Positions 20,869 through 33,795 of a stretch of 64,000 nt of DNA are shown here, one piece after another. Below the pieces are notes generated by a model, which saw nothing but the letters and a program-made list of their open reading frames with translations, did not search any database and had not been told where the DNA came from. How positions within the stretch are numbered: the stretch's first letter is position 1; the number at the start of each line of letters is the position of its first letter. Source of the stretch: Lathyrus oleraceus (Eukaryota; Streptophyta; Magnoliopsida; Fabales; Fabaceae); assembly GCF_024323335.1 (NCBI RefSeq), contig NC_066580.1, positions 259,577,332-259,641,331 of the forward strand. The letters run 5' to 3'. The translations under genes were made by a program, and so were the position numbers.

Positions 20869-22096
20869 TGTAGCGATAAATTCATGACCATTAAGTTATG
20901 GATAAACTTAACGTCAATAAAACCAGAGTCGCCACCGCGCTTTTATTGTTTCCAAAGGAAAAGGGAAAAGTACGAGCAAAACCCAAAGATAAGAAGTTTT
21001 CAAATCAAAACTAATAAAATGCCAGAGATTACAGGTAAGGGGGGTGGTTACACAGAGGGAAGGTGTTGGTACCCAAAGTGTCCTAGGTACTCCTAGGGAG
21101 CCCTTTTTGTGTGCATATGTATTTTGTACAAAGTGATGTTTACAAACAAATAGAATGGGGGATGAGGAAAGAATTTATTAATTATATTTTTGTGTTTGAC
21201 AAGACCTTTGGACTTGTGCCTACATACCAATATAAAAATGAGGATCAAAACCTCGTAGCTCGTGGTATCAATTTCAAAGTGAGTTGATTGGTTTTAACAA
21301 AAGTTTAAGTTTGAAAGAGGCACAAAAGGCCTAAAAGAGTTTGAATTAGTGTTAGTTCTTTTTGTCTTTTGAAATTTTAAGTCAAGTATGGTTAAGTTCA
21401 TTTACAAATTTGATTAAGAAAGAGAAGTTAAAAACGCAATGGCATAAGGCCAAAGTTTCTAATTTGCAATAAAGAGTCTAAGTTTAAAAATCAGAAGCAA
21501 AGAATACTTTGAAAGGGGGGAGAGATTTGAAATTTAAGAAATGGGAGGAGATGAAGAGACTAATCCTAAGCAATAATTTAAAAGGTAAGAGTTGAAAAGA
21601 TCTGACCGGTGGGATGCAATCCAATAGATAAGAATGTCATATAGAAACCAAATTTTCTTTTGGACTTAAAATCAAGCAATATCAATAAGAAAGTAAGATG
21701 AAGAGCAAGGCATCAAATAAATATAGCCACATCCAAGCTATCAACTCCATAGTCTTCTTCATAATCTTCCCCATGTATCAGATGACATACTCCTTGAATG
21801 GCTCAGAATAAGGCATTAGACACAGGTTCAAAGTTACATTTGCATCAAGACCATGTAGCAAATGAACTCAAAAGGGATCTCAATACTTGTATCAGATGAA
21901 AGTTTAATTCACTATGGCTTGGCTTCGAAAAAGTTGGCATTGGCCAAGTCCTTTTGCATAGGGAGTGTTGCCTAATTCTAAGTCCAAGTCTCAGATCAAA
22001 TCCAACAGTCCACACAAACATTTTTTTTAGGGTTTTAGTTGTTATTATGTACATGAAGGTCCTAAGACCACAAACACAAACAAGGTACAAGACAAG
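20869..22096 (-). repeat. Ogre-A 5' LTR, 3' part only
   Basis: In minus orientation this runs into the LTR end CGCTACA at 20869. It contains the usual near-terminal order: CCTAGGAGTACCTAGG, the CTACG...TACGTAGGC-type hairpin (21216-21265) and GTGGCGACTC (20926-20935). It is cut at 22096 by the start of Ogre-B, so about 3.7 kb of this LTR must lie beyond the window if its length is typical. No gene is present. Confidence 0.88.
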
Positions 22097-25000
22097 TGTA
22101 AGACCCTAATTTTGACCCCAAGATCCTTCATGGCACCATGTTATTGCACAAGTGCATTGCCTCAAGGATCACAACATGTTTGGCTCCTTAACCATAGGGT
22201 TAGGACATGTTTGAGTGTTTCGATATCACGAAGAATGCTTGTATTGTATGTTATTGCTTTTCTTATTTGATTACTAACCAAAAGCACAAAAATATGTCAC
22301 TAACTCTTTTTGTTTTGAAGCTCAAGTGATCATGTGCTCCACAATGCTCCTAGGAGGCTCCTAAGCCCAATGCAATGGCTAAATGAAGATGAGAAAAAGC
22401 ATGACAATGGTCCAAAAAGTTCCTAATTATCATATATGTCTCCCAAGTATCTCAATTTTCCAATTTGATCAAGATAACCCAAAGGGCTTGACGCTTGTTT
22501 CCCAAGGAAGCCATAATTTCACTATGCTTTGATTGTGCCTTGCCCATGAAGCAATCTCAACCTCTTATCAAATTTAATCAAGGTAAGTTCTTTCATTTAT
22601 CATTTTATGCATATATGAGCCTATTTGAGGCCCCTCAATCATCTATTCATCAAGATTGGAAGTTTGACCTTGAAAAGTTGACCAAGAGAAAAGATGTGTT
22701 TGTCAAATGAAGATGACCCCAAGAGAAAAAATGTTCCTAAGAACCATATTAACAGCTTTCATGTTCATCAAAAATCTATTTGAGGCTTGGAAGGTCATCA
22801 TTCATTTCAAAACATTATAGGTCATTTTGACTGAAACCCTAATTTTGGGTCAACTTGCCAAGGGCATGACTTTCTCAATTTTTATGACTTTGAGGTGGGA
22901 CAAAAGGCATTGCAAAGCTTGAGCTGTCTACTTCAAATTTTATGTTGGACAAAATTTCATAATCCTAAAGGAAATACGTGTGCCATTGAGAAACATTATA
23001 GGTCATGTTGGACCTAATTCATTGAATTTGAAAAAGTACCCAACTTCAAATGCCCATAACTTTGTCATAGAAAATCCAAATGATGCAAACTTTGAGCCTA
23101 AGTTTACTATCTTCAAAATATCTACAACTTCGATGTTGGATATTTTTCATTTGAAGCTTGTATCATGAGGACAGAGGGGTTTGATCAAACATAATTTTGG
23201 TTAACTTTTTCAAAATGATTTGAACATGTTTTATACTTGAACTTTCCAATCCAGTTTTGATCAATTTGCACATGTCAAATGGTTTTTTGCCTAACATAAC
23301 TTTTATTCCTTATTTCAATATCTTTCCAACTATTACTCATAATAGTCATTTGGATCTACCATTTGAGATATTTGAATTTCTTTTCATATATGTGCATTTT
23401 TGATATTTTATGTTATAACTTGAAATGTAAGCATTCTTCATTCCATGTGCACGACCACATGCCTTCCATATGATTTCAGCAAGCTCTTTCATCCATTCAT
23501 GGGCCTCTCACACGTCCAAAAAGGCCCATGCACTCAAAATTTCAAATCCCATGCACATGAGCAAAGTGTGAGGATCAAATTCATTTACCTATAAATAGAG
23601 GCTTCTTCTCCTTCATTTCAGAACCTTTTGGAGATCCCTTATGCTGCAGAACTGAAACCATAACCCTCACCAAAGGAATTATTCACTATTCTTCACATTT
23701 TCGAGCTTGAAATTCAGCAACATTAGTTGAGTTTCAAAGCCAGATTCCTTAGCCAATCATCTCCCCTACATTCAGAGATCAAAGAGGAGCAAAGAGCTTG
23801 AAGAGTTCGTGGCCAGAAACACACCATTTTAAAGGTATAAGCTCAAACTGTTTGGATCTGAAACTCATAATTCAATATAGTATTCTTGTGTTTTTGTGGT
23901 TCTCTGAAGTCCTCATACTTGAGGCAAGCTTTTAGTGCATTTAATTTGCCATTTCATGAACAATCCATGTGGACACCATGATTTTCTCCTTCATCTTTCT
24001 CTCAATATAGGAAGAATGAGAGGAATCTAATGGTACAGTGATGATCTACATCACAAGAGCTTTATTTCCATGTCCTTGTTTTTCATTTTCGTTGAGGTTT
24101 ATTTTCCTGCAATTCTGGCCGGAATCTGTTGGTTGATCGGAGAAGACGGTGGTTTCCACCGCCACCTCCACCACCACGTGTGCTGCTCATGGCCCTTGGA
24201 TCTCTCCTTCACGATCTAATCTCGTGCGTTCATTTCAGTTACTTCTTTTAATGCATTATGTTGCGTTGTTGACTTGAGCCCACCGTGCATCATCAGATCC
24301 AAGCCGTGCAGCGTGCCACGTCAATTAATGAAGTGGATCTGGTGGCTCAGCATTTTTCGTTTTATTTATTTTTCTCTTTATTTTCTTTAATTCATTCTAT
24401 TTTCAAAAATTTATTAAAAATTCATATGAAGTCAGAAAAATATGAGACCAACTTTGAAATTTTTCTTGAAAAATCTAGTTTCATATTATGATTTTTAATT
24501 ATTTTTGTGACTTCATTTGATATTTTTTATGAATTATTTGGTTTTTAATGATTTTAATTCATTTTAAAATGCTTTCTGACTTTTAAAAAATACAAAATAT
24601 TTTCATAGCATCTATAGATCATGATAAGTCAATGAAAAATAGTCTCAACAATTTCTTGTTTGTTTTGAGATTATTTGAGATTTTAATTCATATTATGCTA
24701 TTTTTGGTTGTTTTTAATTAGTCTTAATTACTTTCTGACTTTAAAAATTTGTGAGAAAATTAGTCAAAGTTTGTTTGACTATGTTGAACCTATGAAAATT
24801 TAATTGGACTTATTGAAGTTGTTTTGAATTGAATTTGAGGTTTAACTTTGTTTGTTTATTTTTTATTTGTATTTTCTTTTAATTGAAAAATTACCAAAAA
24901 AAATATTATTGATTTCTTCACTTGTTATATTCATTTCTCTTCTGTTTGGTGTTGATTAAGGTTGAATTGATTCAACTTTGATCAAATTCATTGGATCTTG

Positions 25001-27022
25001 CGGTTTGAGAATCCTTAAGGATCATCACCTAGAAAGATGAATGAATTTTATCAAGGATGAGTTATCCTTTGATCAATTGGGATTGGTTATTGACTTCTTA
25101 CCCCCTCCCTTTCATCTTCATCCTTTTCTTTACCTCAATGGCCAATGAGTTAAAGTCTTAAGGTTGGTCTTGACAAATAGGAGTTTAATCTTCTTTGATC
25201 CAAACCAAACTCAACTTGATCCATGATCAAGTGAGTTATTTTGTGTTAGAGATAGGTTACTTCTTGGTTAAGCAAATAACCAAAAGACAATACAAGGTTC
25301 TTCCCCTTTTGTTTGGCATGGCAAGTTTATGGAGCTTGGCTTACTAGTCATGACCTCTAACTTGTGTTCTTTGCCTATATTCTTATTGATCGACCTCAGA
25401 TAGGTGTGACTACTATATTAGTCCACTTACGATTGCTTAACATAGCGTTACATTGTCTTATGACAAACTAACATAACTCTACTAACTACTAAATTTAATT
25501 TGAGCTTTTAAATTCTTGTCATTTACTTTTTAATGTCATTTATTTCTTGCTCATTATTCATCTTGCTTTTCATTTTGCTCACTTGAGCACATATTTTATG
25601 TTTATGTCATTTTTTCTTTTGCTCATTTGAGCCCATTATTGTATATAAATATATTGATATTTTGTGTTGTTTTGTGTTTGTTTTGATTTGAACCAAAATG
25701 CAAATGGAGAAAGGACTTAGAATTAGGATTCACCCATGCTTAAAGGAGTTCAAGAGCAACTAGGCCTCATGCCTTTAGAATGCAAAATATGTTAAAGAGC
25801 AACTAGGCCTCATGCCTTTAGAATGCTAAAATTTAAAGTTGATCTCAAAGGACTTCTCCTCAAACTTATTCTTTGTCCATTCCCTTTATTATGATGTGAG
25901 ATTTTTGATGTGTGCTTTTGTGTGATAGGAACCTCATCTTAAGATTGTGAAAAGAGGACCATTGTCATGAGTAGCCAAGTTAAGAGCTAGGACAATTGGA
26001 GATCCTAGGAGCTTGAATTCAAATTATTGAGTGCTTGTTTGTGTGCTAAATCCAAAGGAAAGGAGCATCTTGAGTCATCTCTATGACTCCAAGAAAAGGA
26101 ACTCCAAGGGTTATTTTTCCCCTCTTATCTTTGTATGTTTTAGGAATAGCCCTTCTCTCTTCTCCTCCCTCTAACCAAGCCAAAAATCATTTTCAAAACT
26201 TTGACTTTATTTCAAATTAGAAACCTAGGCCTTAGGCCTTTGACTTTTCAAGACCATTTTCATAAATACTCATTGTAAATAAACTTTAATCCAACTTTGA
26301 CCTCATTTTGTAAATAATTTTAACTTGAAAATATAACCCATTTCAAATTGTTTTGTGGTTCCAATGGCCACTTGTTAAACTCTTTTCAAAAACATTAGTC
26401 ATAAGTTTGAGTTATCATAGTGGTTGATGTAAATCTCACCTCATCCTTAGTGTTGGATTGTAAGCCTTCCATGCTTATTATAGGGTTAACCCCTCACTAA
26501 CATGTTGAAGCCTTCCTCACATGGTGGATTGTTGGTTTAGGTTGAGTTTTCTCCCTTTGATAACAAAAGACCTTAAGGCTTTTGATTAAAATCAATTCAC
26601 CAATCTTTGAAATTTCTACCACGAACTACGAGGTTTTGATCCTCCTTTGTGATGGTACGTAGGCAATGGGTTCATACATTCAAACAACAAAATTTGTAAA
26701 TATAATCTATTCTCTTCTCATCCCTCCAATATTTTGCACAAATCTTTTCACAAATACCAACCTATAACACATATTTGAAAAAAGGGTTCCCTTAGAGTAC
26801 TAAGGATGTTTTGGGGGCGTAAAACCTTCCCATTTCATAACCAACCCCCTTACCTAGATCTCTGACATTTTTATTAGTTTTTGATTTGAAAAACTTCTTA
26901 CTTGGCTTTTGTTCGCTTTTTAGCCTTTCCTTTGGACAAATAAAAGTGCGCTGGCGACTCGAATTGTATGTTGACTCTTTGGTTTAGTCAATAAACCTAA
27001 AGGTAACGAAAACCACGCTGCA
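22097..27022 (+). repeat. Ogre-B 5' LTR
   Basis: This LTR is 4,926 bp, starts TGTAAGACCCTAATTTTGAC and ends AACCACGCTGCA. It has a TATA box at 23590-23598, a GAAGTCCTCA/TGAGGCAA hairpin near 23904-23923, a repeated phrase AAGAGCAACTAGGCCTCATG near 25750-25830, the near-terminal hairpin (26623-26670) and CTGGCGACTC (26951-26960). No gene is present. Confidence 0.93.
23590..23598 (+). promoter_or_regulatory. TATA box of the Ogre-B 5' LTR
   Basis: TATAAATAG about 1.5 kb into the LTR, in the same context (CTATAAATAGAG) as in the Ogre-C LTRs. Transcription probably starts shortly after it, leaving about 3.4 kb of R plus U5. Confidence 0.75.
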
Positions 27023-27028
27023 GAAAAG

Positions 27029-27046
27029 TGGCGACTCTGCTAGGGA
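27029..27046 (+). other. Primer-binding site of Ogre-B
   Basis: TGGCGACTCTGCTAGGGA, seven bases after the LTR end. It is identical to the Ogre-C PBS. Ogre elements are described as primed by an Arg tRNA; I take the tRNA identity from that, not from this sequence. Confidence 0.88.
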
Positions 27047-27936
27047 AGCTGTGCCCCGTGGGTTTAGCCTACTTTTTGCTTGTATGTGTTGTATGTTTAT
27101 TTGTGGCATATTTTTGTGCAAATTTGGGATGAATGTATTGTTTGTAATGTATGAATTACTTGATATATTAATTGCTTTTATGCTTGGTGGTTTCTTGTCA
27201 GATGAGTTCTATACCCGAACTCGAGTGCACTTATGATAGGAGAATGGCATAGTCTTGTAGACTTGTGTGGAGTTAGTCCATAACGAGTTAACTTGCAAGT
27301 CCATTCACTTGGTGGAGGTCTTATTGGGATCACTAATGTCACACGAGTTGTCGTGGTTAGGCATTACTCTTTCCAATATGAACCCTAGAAACCAAGGACC
27401 TTAGATACCTAGCCCATCTTGGCCTATTTTAGGACGTAATGCGAAGGTCGTTCAAGTGTAAGACTTGACGCGATTTTTACGCGATACTACACTCATAAGA
27501 GTCTCTCTCGAGAATATTTTTGGAGGACGAGTAGTCGTTTTATCCGATAATATCCGAAAGATGGGATGACGACTATGGGAACCTTTTAGAACATGATTGT
27601 CAGGTTTAACCATAGTACACTTCCGTTGGGTGGTTCTTAAATGAGACTCCATACTCGTGACTCATAACAAACCCGTGATTCGCGGTCGATACGTTCTCGT
27701 ATATCCTCAAAATCAATGGATCTTGGGTGTTGATAAGGTGTAAACAATAATCCACCAAGATAGATGATTGATATTGACGATGACTTGAGCCATCCTGTGA
27801 CCGTTGTATGGTGTGACTTGCTTGATCCTTGGGTGTGTTTTTTGCATCCATCCATCCATGCATTCATCCCCATTCATGTCATCGACAATAAGATTTTTAC
27901 AAGGAACTTAAAAGGTCTATTTGCAAATTTTCAGAC
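27047..27936 (+). other. Ogre-B leader (5' UTR)
   Basis: This is about 890 bp of non-coding sequence, collinear with 32904-33795 of Ogre-C. It includes conserved CTATACCCGAACTCGAGTGC, ACGCGATACTACACTC and GATAATATCCGAAAGATGGG. Short ORFs here differ between copies and are not supported. Confidence 0.85.
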
Positions 27937-28017
27937 ATGGATAAGCAAAGAAGGAATACAAAGAAGTACAGTTTTAGATAACCCGACTTGAGAGAGTTAA
28001 GGCGTCTAATATCTTAT
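27937..28017 (+). pseudogene. Ogre-B ORF1, first 27 codons, then Ogre-C insertion
   Basis: It starts at ATG 27937-27939 with MDKQRRNTKKYSF, matching the Ogre-C ORF1 start MERQRRNTKKYSF. Codon 15 is TAA (27979-27981) where Ogre-C has CAA. The frame is cut at 28017 by Ogre-C and resumes in register at 55529 after removal of the element and one CTTAT copy. Confidence 0.88.
28013..28017. repeat. TSD CTTAT, left copy, of Ogre-C
   Basis: CTTAT at 28013-28017 and 55524-55528 flanks Ogre-C. Joining the sides keeps the ORF1 codons in frame. Confidence 0.96.
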
Positions 28018-31000
28018 TGTAAGACCCCAATTTTGTCCCTAAGATCCCTCATGGCATCATAACATTGCATTTGGCATTGCCTCAAGGATCATTAGCATCT
28101 TGGTTCCCCTTGCCTTTGGGTGAGACTCCTTGTGAGTGGTTTGAGATCACCAAGCATGCTTGAATTCTATATCATTGCTTTTCTCATTTTATTTTACTAA
28201 CCAAAAGCACAAAAATATGTCACTAACATCTTTTGTTTGAAGTTTGAGCAATCACAAGGTCAGAAGCTTCAAGGAGATCATTGATACAAAGACATGGTCA
28301 ACAGGAGATGATAGCAAGCATGGTAATGGTTCCCAAAGCTCTCATCCACCAAGTATGCCTCCCTAGCATCTCAATTCATCATTTTGGTCATAGCAAGTCA
28401 AAGGGTTTAAGGTTTGTTCTTCAGAGAAACCCTAATTCATCTGTGCATCACAATGCCTTACTCATGAAGCAACCTCAGCCCATGATCAAATACAATCAAG
28501 GGAAGCTATTTAATTCATCATTTCATGCATATTTGAACTTATTTGAGTGTCCTCAATCATCAATTCATCAAGATATGAGCCATGGACTTGAGAAGTTGAT
28601 TAGTCAATTCATCTGACTATTTTGAAATGCACTGAGACCTAACTTTTTATGTGTTGGTCAAATGGATATGGTTCCAAAACAAAACATGTTCTTAAGGACA
28701 ATATGAACAAATTTCATGTTCATCAAAAATTGATTTGAAGCTTGGAAAGCCATCTGTCATTCCAATACATTATAGGTCATTTTGACTGAAACCCTAATTT
28801 TGGGTCAACTTCCCAAGGACACAACTCATTCATTTTTTATGATTTTGAGGTGGGATCAAATGCATTAGAAAGCTTAAGATGTCTACTTTAAATGTTATGT
28901 TGAACAAAGTTTCAAAAACTCAAAGTAAATACATGTGATAATGCAAGACATTATAGGTCCTTTTTGACCAAAGGCATTAAAAGGCAAAAAAGTCCAACTT
29001 CAAGTGCCCATAACTCTTTCATCAAAAATCCAAATTATGCAAATCTTAAGTCCATTTTGATTGTATTGAAAATATCTAGAAATTTGATGTTGGAGGTTTT
29101 TCCATTTGAGGCTTGAATCATCAAAACAGAGGGGCTTGAAAATTGGCCAATTTTAGAAACCTTGCCTTGACATATCATGCACCTTGCACTTTAAACTCAA
29201 ATTTCATAAATTTCCACACTTCAAATGGATTTTTTCCCAACATAACAATTGTTCCTTACATCAAGACCTTTCCAACCATTACTCACATGATCATGTTTGG
29301 ATTTTTTCATTGGAACTTTCGAAGAGATGAATGTTTAGGTACAAATGAGGAATTCACTTGAAATCTTGGTACATAAGCAATTGCCTTGCAAGTCACACGT
29401 CCAATTTCATTTGGCTGATGCTCAGAATTCATTTGGCATTGTTTTTGGGCCTTGTGCATGATCATGCAAGCCCATGCAATGAAGCTCCACATGCCATGCA
29501 CACGGATTGATCACACTCTCCTTGCCACTTCCTCTATAAATAGAGACCTCACTCCATCCATTTCACACACCTGATTCAACCTGAAACGCTGCAGAATTCT
29601 CTCCATAGCCATCACAAAAGAAGCAAATCTCATTTTTCTCAAATTTTTCAGATCTGAAATTCAACTTCATCTGGTTGAATTCTTAGATCTAATGCTTCTA
29701 AACCTTCATCATTCATCTCATTGAACTTGTGTTTTGGTAAAGCAAGCAAGAGATCAAGCTCAATTCTCCAGAAGTCAAGCTTACACTTCAACTGGTATTT
29801 TCTTCGATTCTCATCATTCTGGACCTATTTGCTTGGATTTAATGTTTTCTGAAGTCCTCACTTAAGAGGCAAGCTAGTGGTAGCTTCAATTTTGCTTTTC
29901 CTTGATCTGCATTTTGCACACCTGAATCTTCCACCTAAGATTTCTCCATTTATAGGAATCTTGAGTGTGATTCAAGGTTACAGGGGTGATGTACATCACC
30001 CCAGCTTCATATTGGTATAAGGATCGTGCATTTTCATTAATGTTTGAAAACCTGCAAAATTGACCGGAATCTGGAGGCTCACCGGAGAAGAAGGTGGCTC
30101 CGGTGGCCGCCTGTTTCCAGTTTGAATTCTGGCCATTGGATGTATTTCCCAGATCGAATCCTGACCATTGCTTGTTATGACTTTTTATTCTTTCCCATGT
30201 GATTGCATTGACCATGGATTCCCATGAGCGCGCGCCTCTAGATCCTTGGATCTACCAGCTCAATTAATAAGCTCAGATCCAAGGGCTCTCGTTTTTTCCA
30301 ATTTTTAAATTCTGTTTTTAATTTCTTAAATTCTTTTTTATTTCAAAAATCAATATCTCTTTCATTTTTAATCCAAAAATTATGGGACCAATTGCATTAT
30401 TTCCCAAATAATTTCTAGTTTCTATTTCTGATTTTTAATATTTTTTATTTCATCATTTGATATTTTTCATGAATTTTCTCTTTTCTGGTTATTTTTAATT
30501 CATTTTAAATAGTTTTTGATATTCAAAAAATACAAAAATATTTTCCTAACCTATTTGAATGATGATGGATCTATTAAAAATATTCTCATCAATTTTCAAA
30601 TTGATTTGAGATTTTAGTTCAATTAGGTTATTTTTATTCATTTTTAATTGATTAAAAATAGTTTCTGACTTTTAAAAATGCTGAAAATTTTTGTCAAACT
30701 TTGTTTGACCTTGTTGAACTTGGGATAAATTACTTGGACCTTTCAAGGTTGATTTGAAGTAATTTTGAAGTTTGACCTTTCCATTATTTTAATTCAAGTT
30801 TAATTTTAAATATTAAAAAATGCCAAAAATAGTTTAATCATTTCTTGACTCCCAATCTTCATCTCACTTCTGTTTTTGATTGTTTGACCTTGACTTTCAA
30901 TGTTATTGGTCAACATATGAGGATTGGTACATTGTATTTCATTTAATGCACTTTAATTTTGCCATTTCCATTTCTCTTATCCATCTTCTCATTCTTCTTC

Positions 31001-32879
31001 TACTTCTTTTCTTCTTGATCAATGAGTTAAAGGTTGATAAGTTAGCATTGGTTAGGGAGATTTAATCTTCCTTGATTCAAATGTAATTCATCTTGATCAA
31101 TTGATCAAGTGAATGGCTTTGCATTAAGGATGGGTTGTCTTCTAAATCATGCAAAAGGCTTAAACCAATACAAGATCAGTTCTCATTTTCTTTTTTTGGC
31201 ATGGCAAGTTTTTGGGACTTGGTTCACTAATCAAGACTCCTAACTTGTGTTTGTTGCCTACATTATTATTGACCGGCCTCAGATAGTTGTGACTTCTACA
31301 TAAGTCCAATTACGATTGCTTAACATAGCGCTAAATTTGCCTTATGGCACACTAACTACTAACACTAACTATTGACAATTAACATTTACTTTATGCAATT
31401 TACTTTTACGCAATTTATTATTCTTGCACATATTATCCATTTGCTTTTCTCTTTGCTCACTTGAGCACATGTTTATGTTAATGCCATTTGATTTTGCTCA
31501 CTTGAGCACATAATTGTGTATATATTATTGTACTTGTGTTTTTGTTTGGATTGTTGTGGACCAAATGCAAAGAAATGGACTTAGTTTCTAGGACTTTCCC
31601 TATGCAAAGAAATGGAGAATTGGACTTAGATTCTAGGACCTTCCTTATGCAAAATTGGAGTAAAAGGATCTTAATGATGAAGATGGATTAGAAGACCCAA
31701 ATCTCTAAACTCACTCTTGTCCATTCTTGTTTTACTTCATGGAACTTTTGATGTGTGCGCTTTTGTGCTAGGAGTTTCCATTTGAGCTTAATTGGAGGAC
31801 CATTGCCATGTTCATCCAAGTGGAAGATACAAGATACCTAAAGGATCTTTTAAGAGACTTATTTGATTGCTTATGCTCTGTGGTTGCTTATTCCAAAGGA
31901 TGGGAGCTACTTGGATCATCAATATGATCTCAAGAGAGGGACTCCATTGTGGTTTTGATTCTTCATCCCTTCTTTTTCTTTTACTTAGGACTTATCCCTT
32001 CTTCTTCATCTCTCCACTCTAACCCAAGCCAAAACCTTTTGTGCAAACATTTAACTATTGTTTTCAACATTAGAAACCTAAGCCTTATGCTTTTGATTTT
32101 CAAACTTTCTTTTCATAACACTTATTTTGAATTGAACTTTCAAGTCAACTTTGACAATTTTTGTATATACTTCTAATTGGTAAATATAACCCATTCAAAT
32201 GTCTTTTGTGGTTCCAATGGCCACCTTCTTAATCAAATTTTCCATAACCTTTAGCTATTAGGTTTGAGTTATCTTTGTGGTAGATGTAATACTCACCTAT
32301 ATCCTTAGTGATGGACAATAAGTCTTCCATGCTTATTATAGGGTTAACCCCTCACTAGCATGTTGAAGTTATCCTCACATGGTGGATTTGTGGTTTGGTT
32401 GAGTTTTCTCCCTTTGATAACAAAAGACCTTAAGGCTTTTGGACCAATCAATTCATCAACTTGTTTTGAGATTTTTACCCCGAACTACGAGGTTTTGATC
32501 CTAATCTTTTTTATAAGATGGTACGTAGGCAATGGGTTTATCCATCCAAACACAAAATGTAAATAACTCGTATATTCTCTTCTCATCTCTTCAATCACGT
32601 TTGCACAAACAAATTTTTCACGAAAACAACAACCTTTAAGTATGAAAAGGGCTCCCTAGGAGTACCTAGGATGTTTTGGGTGCCTAACACCTTCCCATTG
32701 CATAACCAACCCCCTTACCCAGATCTCTGTTCCTTTTACTAGTTTTTGTTAAAACTATTAGGTTTTTGTTCGCTTTCTAACCATTCCTTTGGATAAATAG
32801 AAGTGTGGTGGCGACTCGACTTGTATGATTTACCTTGGATTTAGTCAATATCTCTAATGGTAACGAATACCCCGCTACA
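28018..32879 (+). repeat. Ogre-C 5' LTR
   Basis: This LTR is 4,862 bp, starts TGTAAGACCCCAATTTTGTC and ends AATACCCCGCTACA. It has a TATA box at 29535-29543, a GAAGTCCTCACTTAAGAGG hairpin near 29858-29876, a near-terminal hairpin (32482-32538, stem ATCTT/AAGAT) and GTGGCGACTC (32808-32817). No gene is present. Confidence 0.95.
29535..29543 (+). promoter_or_regulatory. TATA box of the Ogre-C 5' LTR
   Basis: TATAAATAG in the context CCTCTATAAATAGAGACC, 1.5 kb into the LTR. It is identical in the 3' LTR (52165-52173). Confidence 0.78.
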
Positions 32880-32885
32880 GAAAAG

Positions 32886-32903
32886 TGGCGACTCTGCTAG
32901 GGA
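32886..32903 (+). other. Primer-binding site of Ogre-C
   Basis: TGGCGACTCTGCTAGGGA, after LTR end CTACA plus GAAAAG. It is the same as in Ogre-B. Confidence 0.9.
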
Positions 32904-33795
32904 AATATTTGCCTATATGGTTTTGCCAACTTTTCATGCTTGTTGTACTGTTTTGTCTTGTGACATATTTTTTGTGCAATTTGGGATTACTATATTGTAT
33001 GTAATGATTGATTTGCTTGACATTAATTCCTTGTATGCTTGGTGATCTTTGTGAGATGAGTTCTATACCCGGACTCGAGTGCACTTAAGATAGTAGAATG
33101 GCGTAGTCTTGTTGACTTGTGTGGAGTTATTCCTTAGCAAGTTGACTTGCAAGTCCATTCACTTGGTGGAGGCCATGTTGGGATCAATAATGTCACACAA
33201 GTAAGTTGTGGTTAGACATTACTCTTTCCAATATAGACCTTAGAAGCCAAGGACCTTAGTTACCAAGCCCATCTTGGCCTATTCTTAGGATGTAGTGCGA
33301 AAGTCGTTCAAGTGTAAGATTTGATACGATTGTTACGCGATACTACACTCATAAGAGTCTCTCTTGAGAATATTTTTGGAATACGAGTAGTCGTTTCTCC
33401 GATAATATCCGAAAGATGGGATGATGACTATGGGAACCTCTTGTAGAACATGTTTGGCAGATTAAACCCTAGTACACTCCCTTTGGGTGGTCCTTAACCA
33501 AGACTCCATGCTCGTGACTCGCAACAAACCCTTGATTCATGGTTGATCCGTTCATGTATCCTTAATATCCATGGAACTTGGGTGTTGATAAGGTGTAAGC
33601 CATAATCCACCAAAATGGATGGTTGATATTAAGGATAATATGATCCATCCCATGACCTTTGTTTGGTGTGCTTTGCTTGATCCTTGAGTGTGATTGTTGC
33701 ATTCATGCATTCATGCACTCATTTGCATCCATATCATCAATAATGAAGAAAATTTTCAAGGAACTTAAGGGGTTTATTTGCAAAAAAATTCAGAC
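32904..33795 (+). other. Ogre-C leader (5' UTR)
   Basis: About 890 bp between the PBS and the ORF1 ATG, collinear with the Ogre-B leader. I find no conserved ORF. The length is a likely place for packaging signals, but nothing specific can be named. Confidence 0.8.

Larger units (their letters stand above)
1..22096 (-). mobile_element. Ogre-A: outermost Ogre-type LTR retrotransposon, partial, interrupted
   Basis: This is the level-0 element into which everything else in the window inserted. Its visible parts on the minus strand are ORF1 (57-1568), leader pieces (1569-1708, 10108-10655, 20673-20868 apart from duplicated TSDs), a decayed PBS (about 20842-20859) and the 3' part of its 5' LTR (20869-22096). 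The pieces join collinearly with the uninterrupted leader and ORF1 of Ogre-C once the two insertions with TSDs GGATG and CTATA are removed. Its gag-pol should lie to the left of the window. The rest of its 5' LTR should lie to the right, beyond the 3' end of Ogre-B. The decayed PBS and three ORF1 stops suggest it is the oldest element here. Confidence 0.9.
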
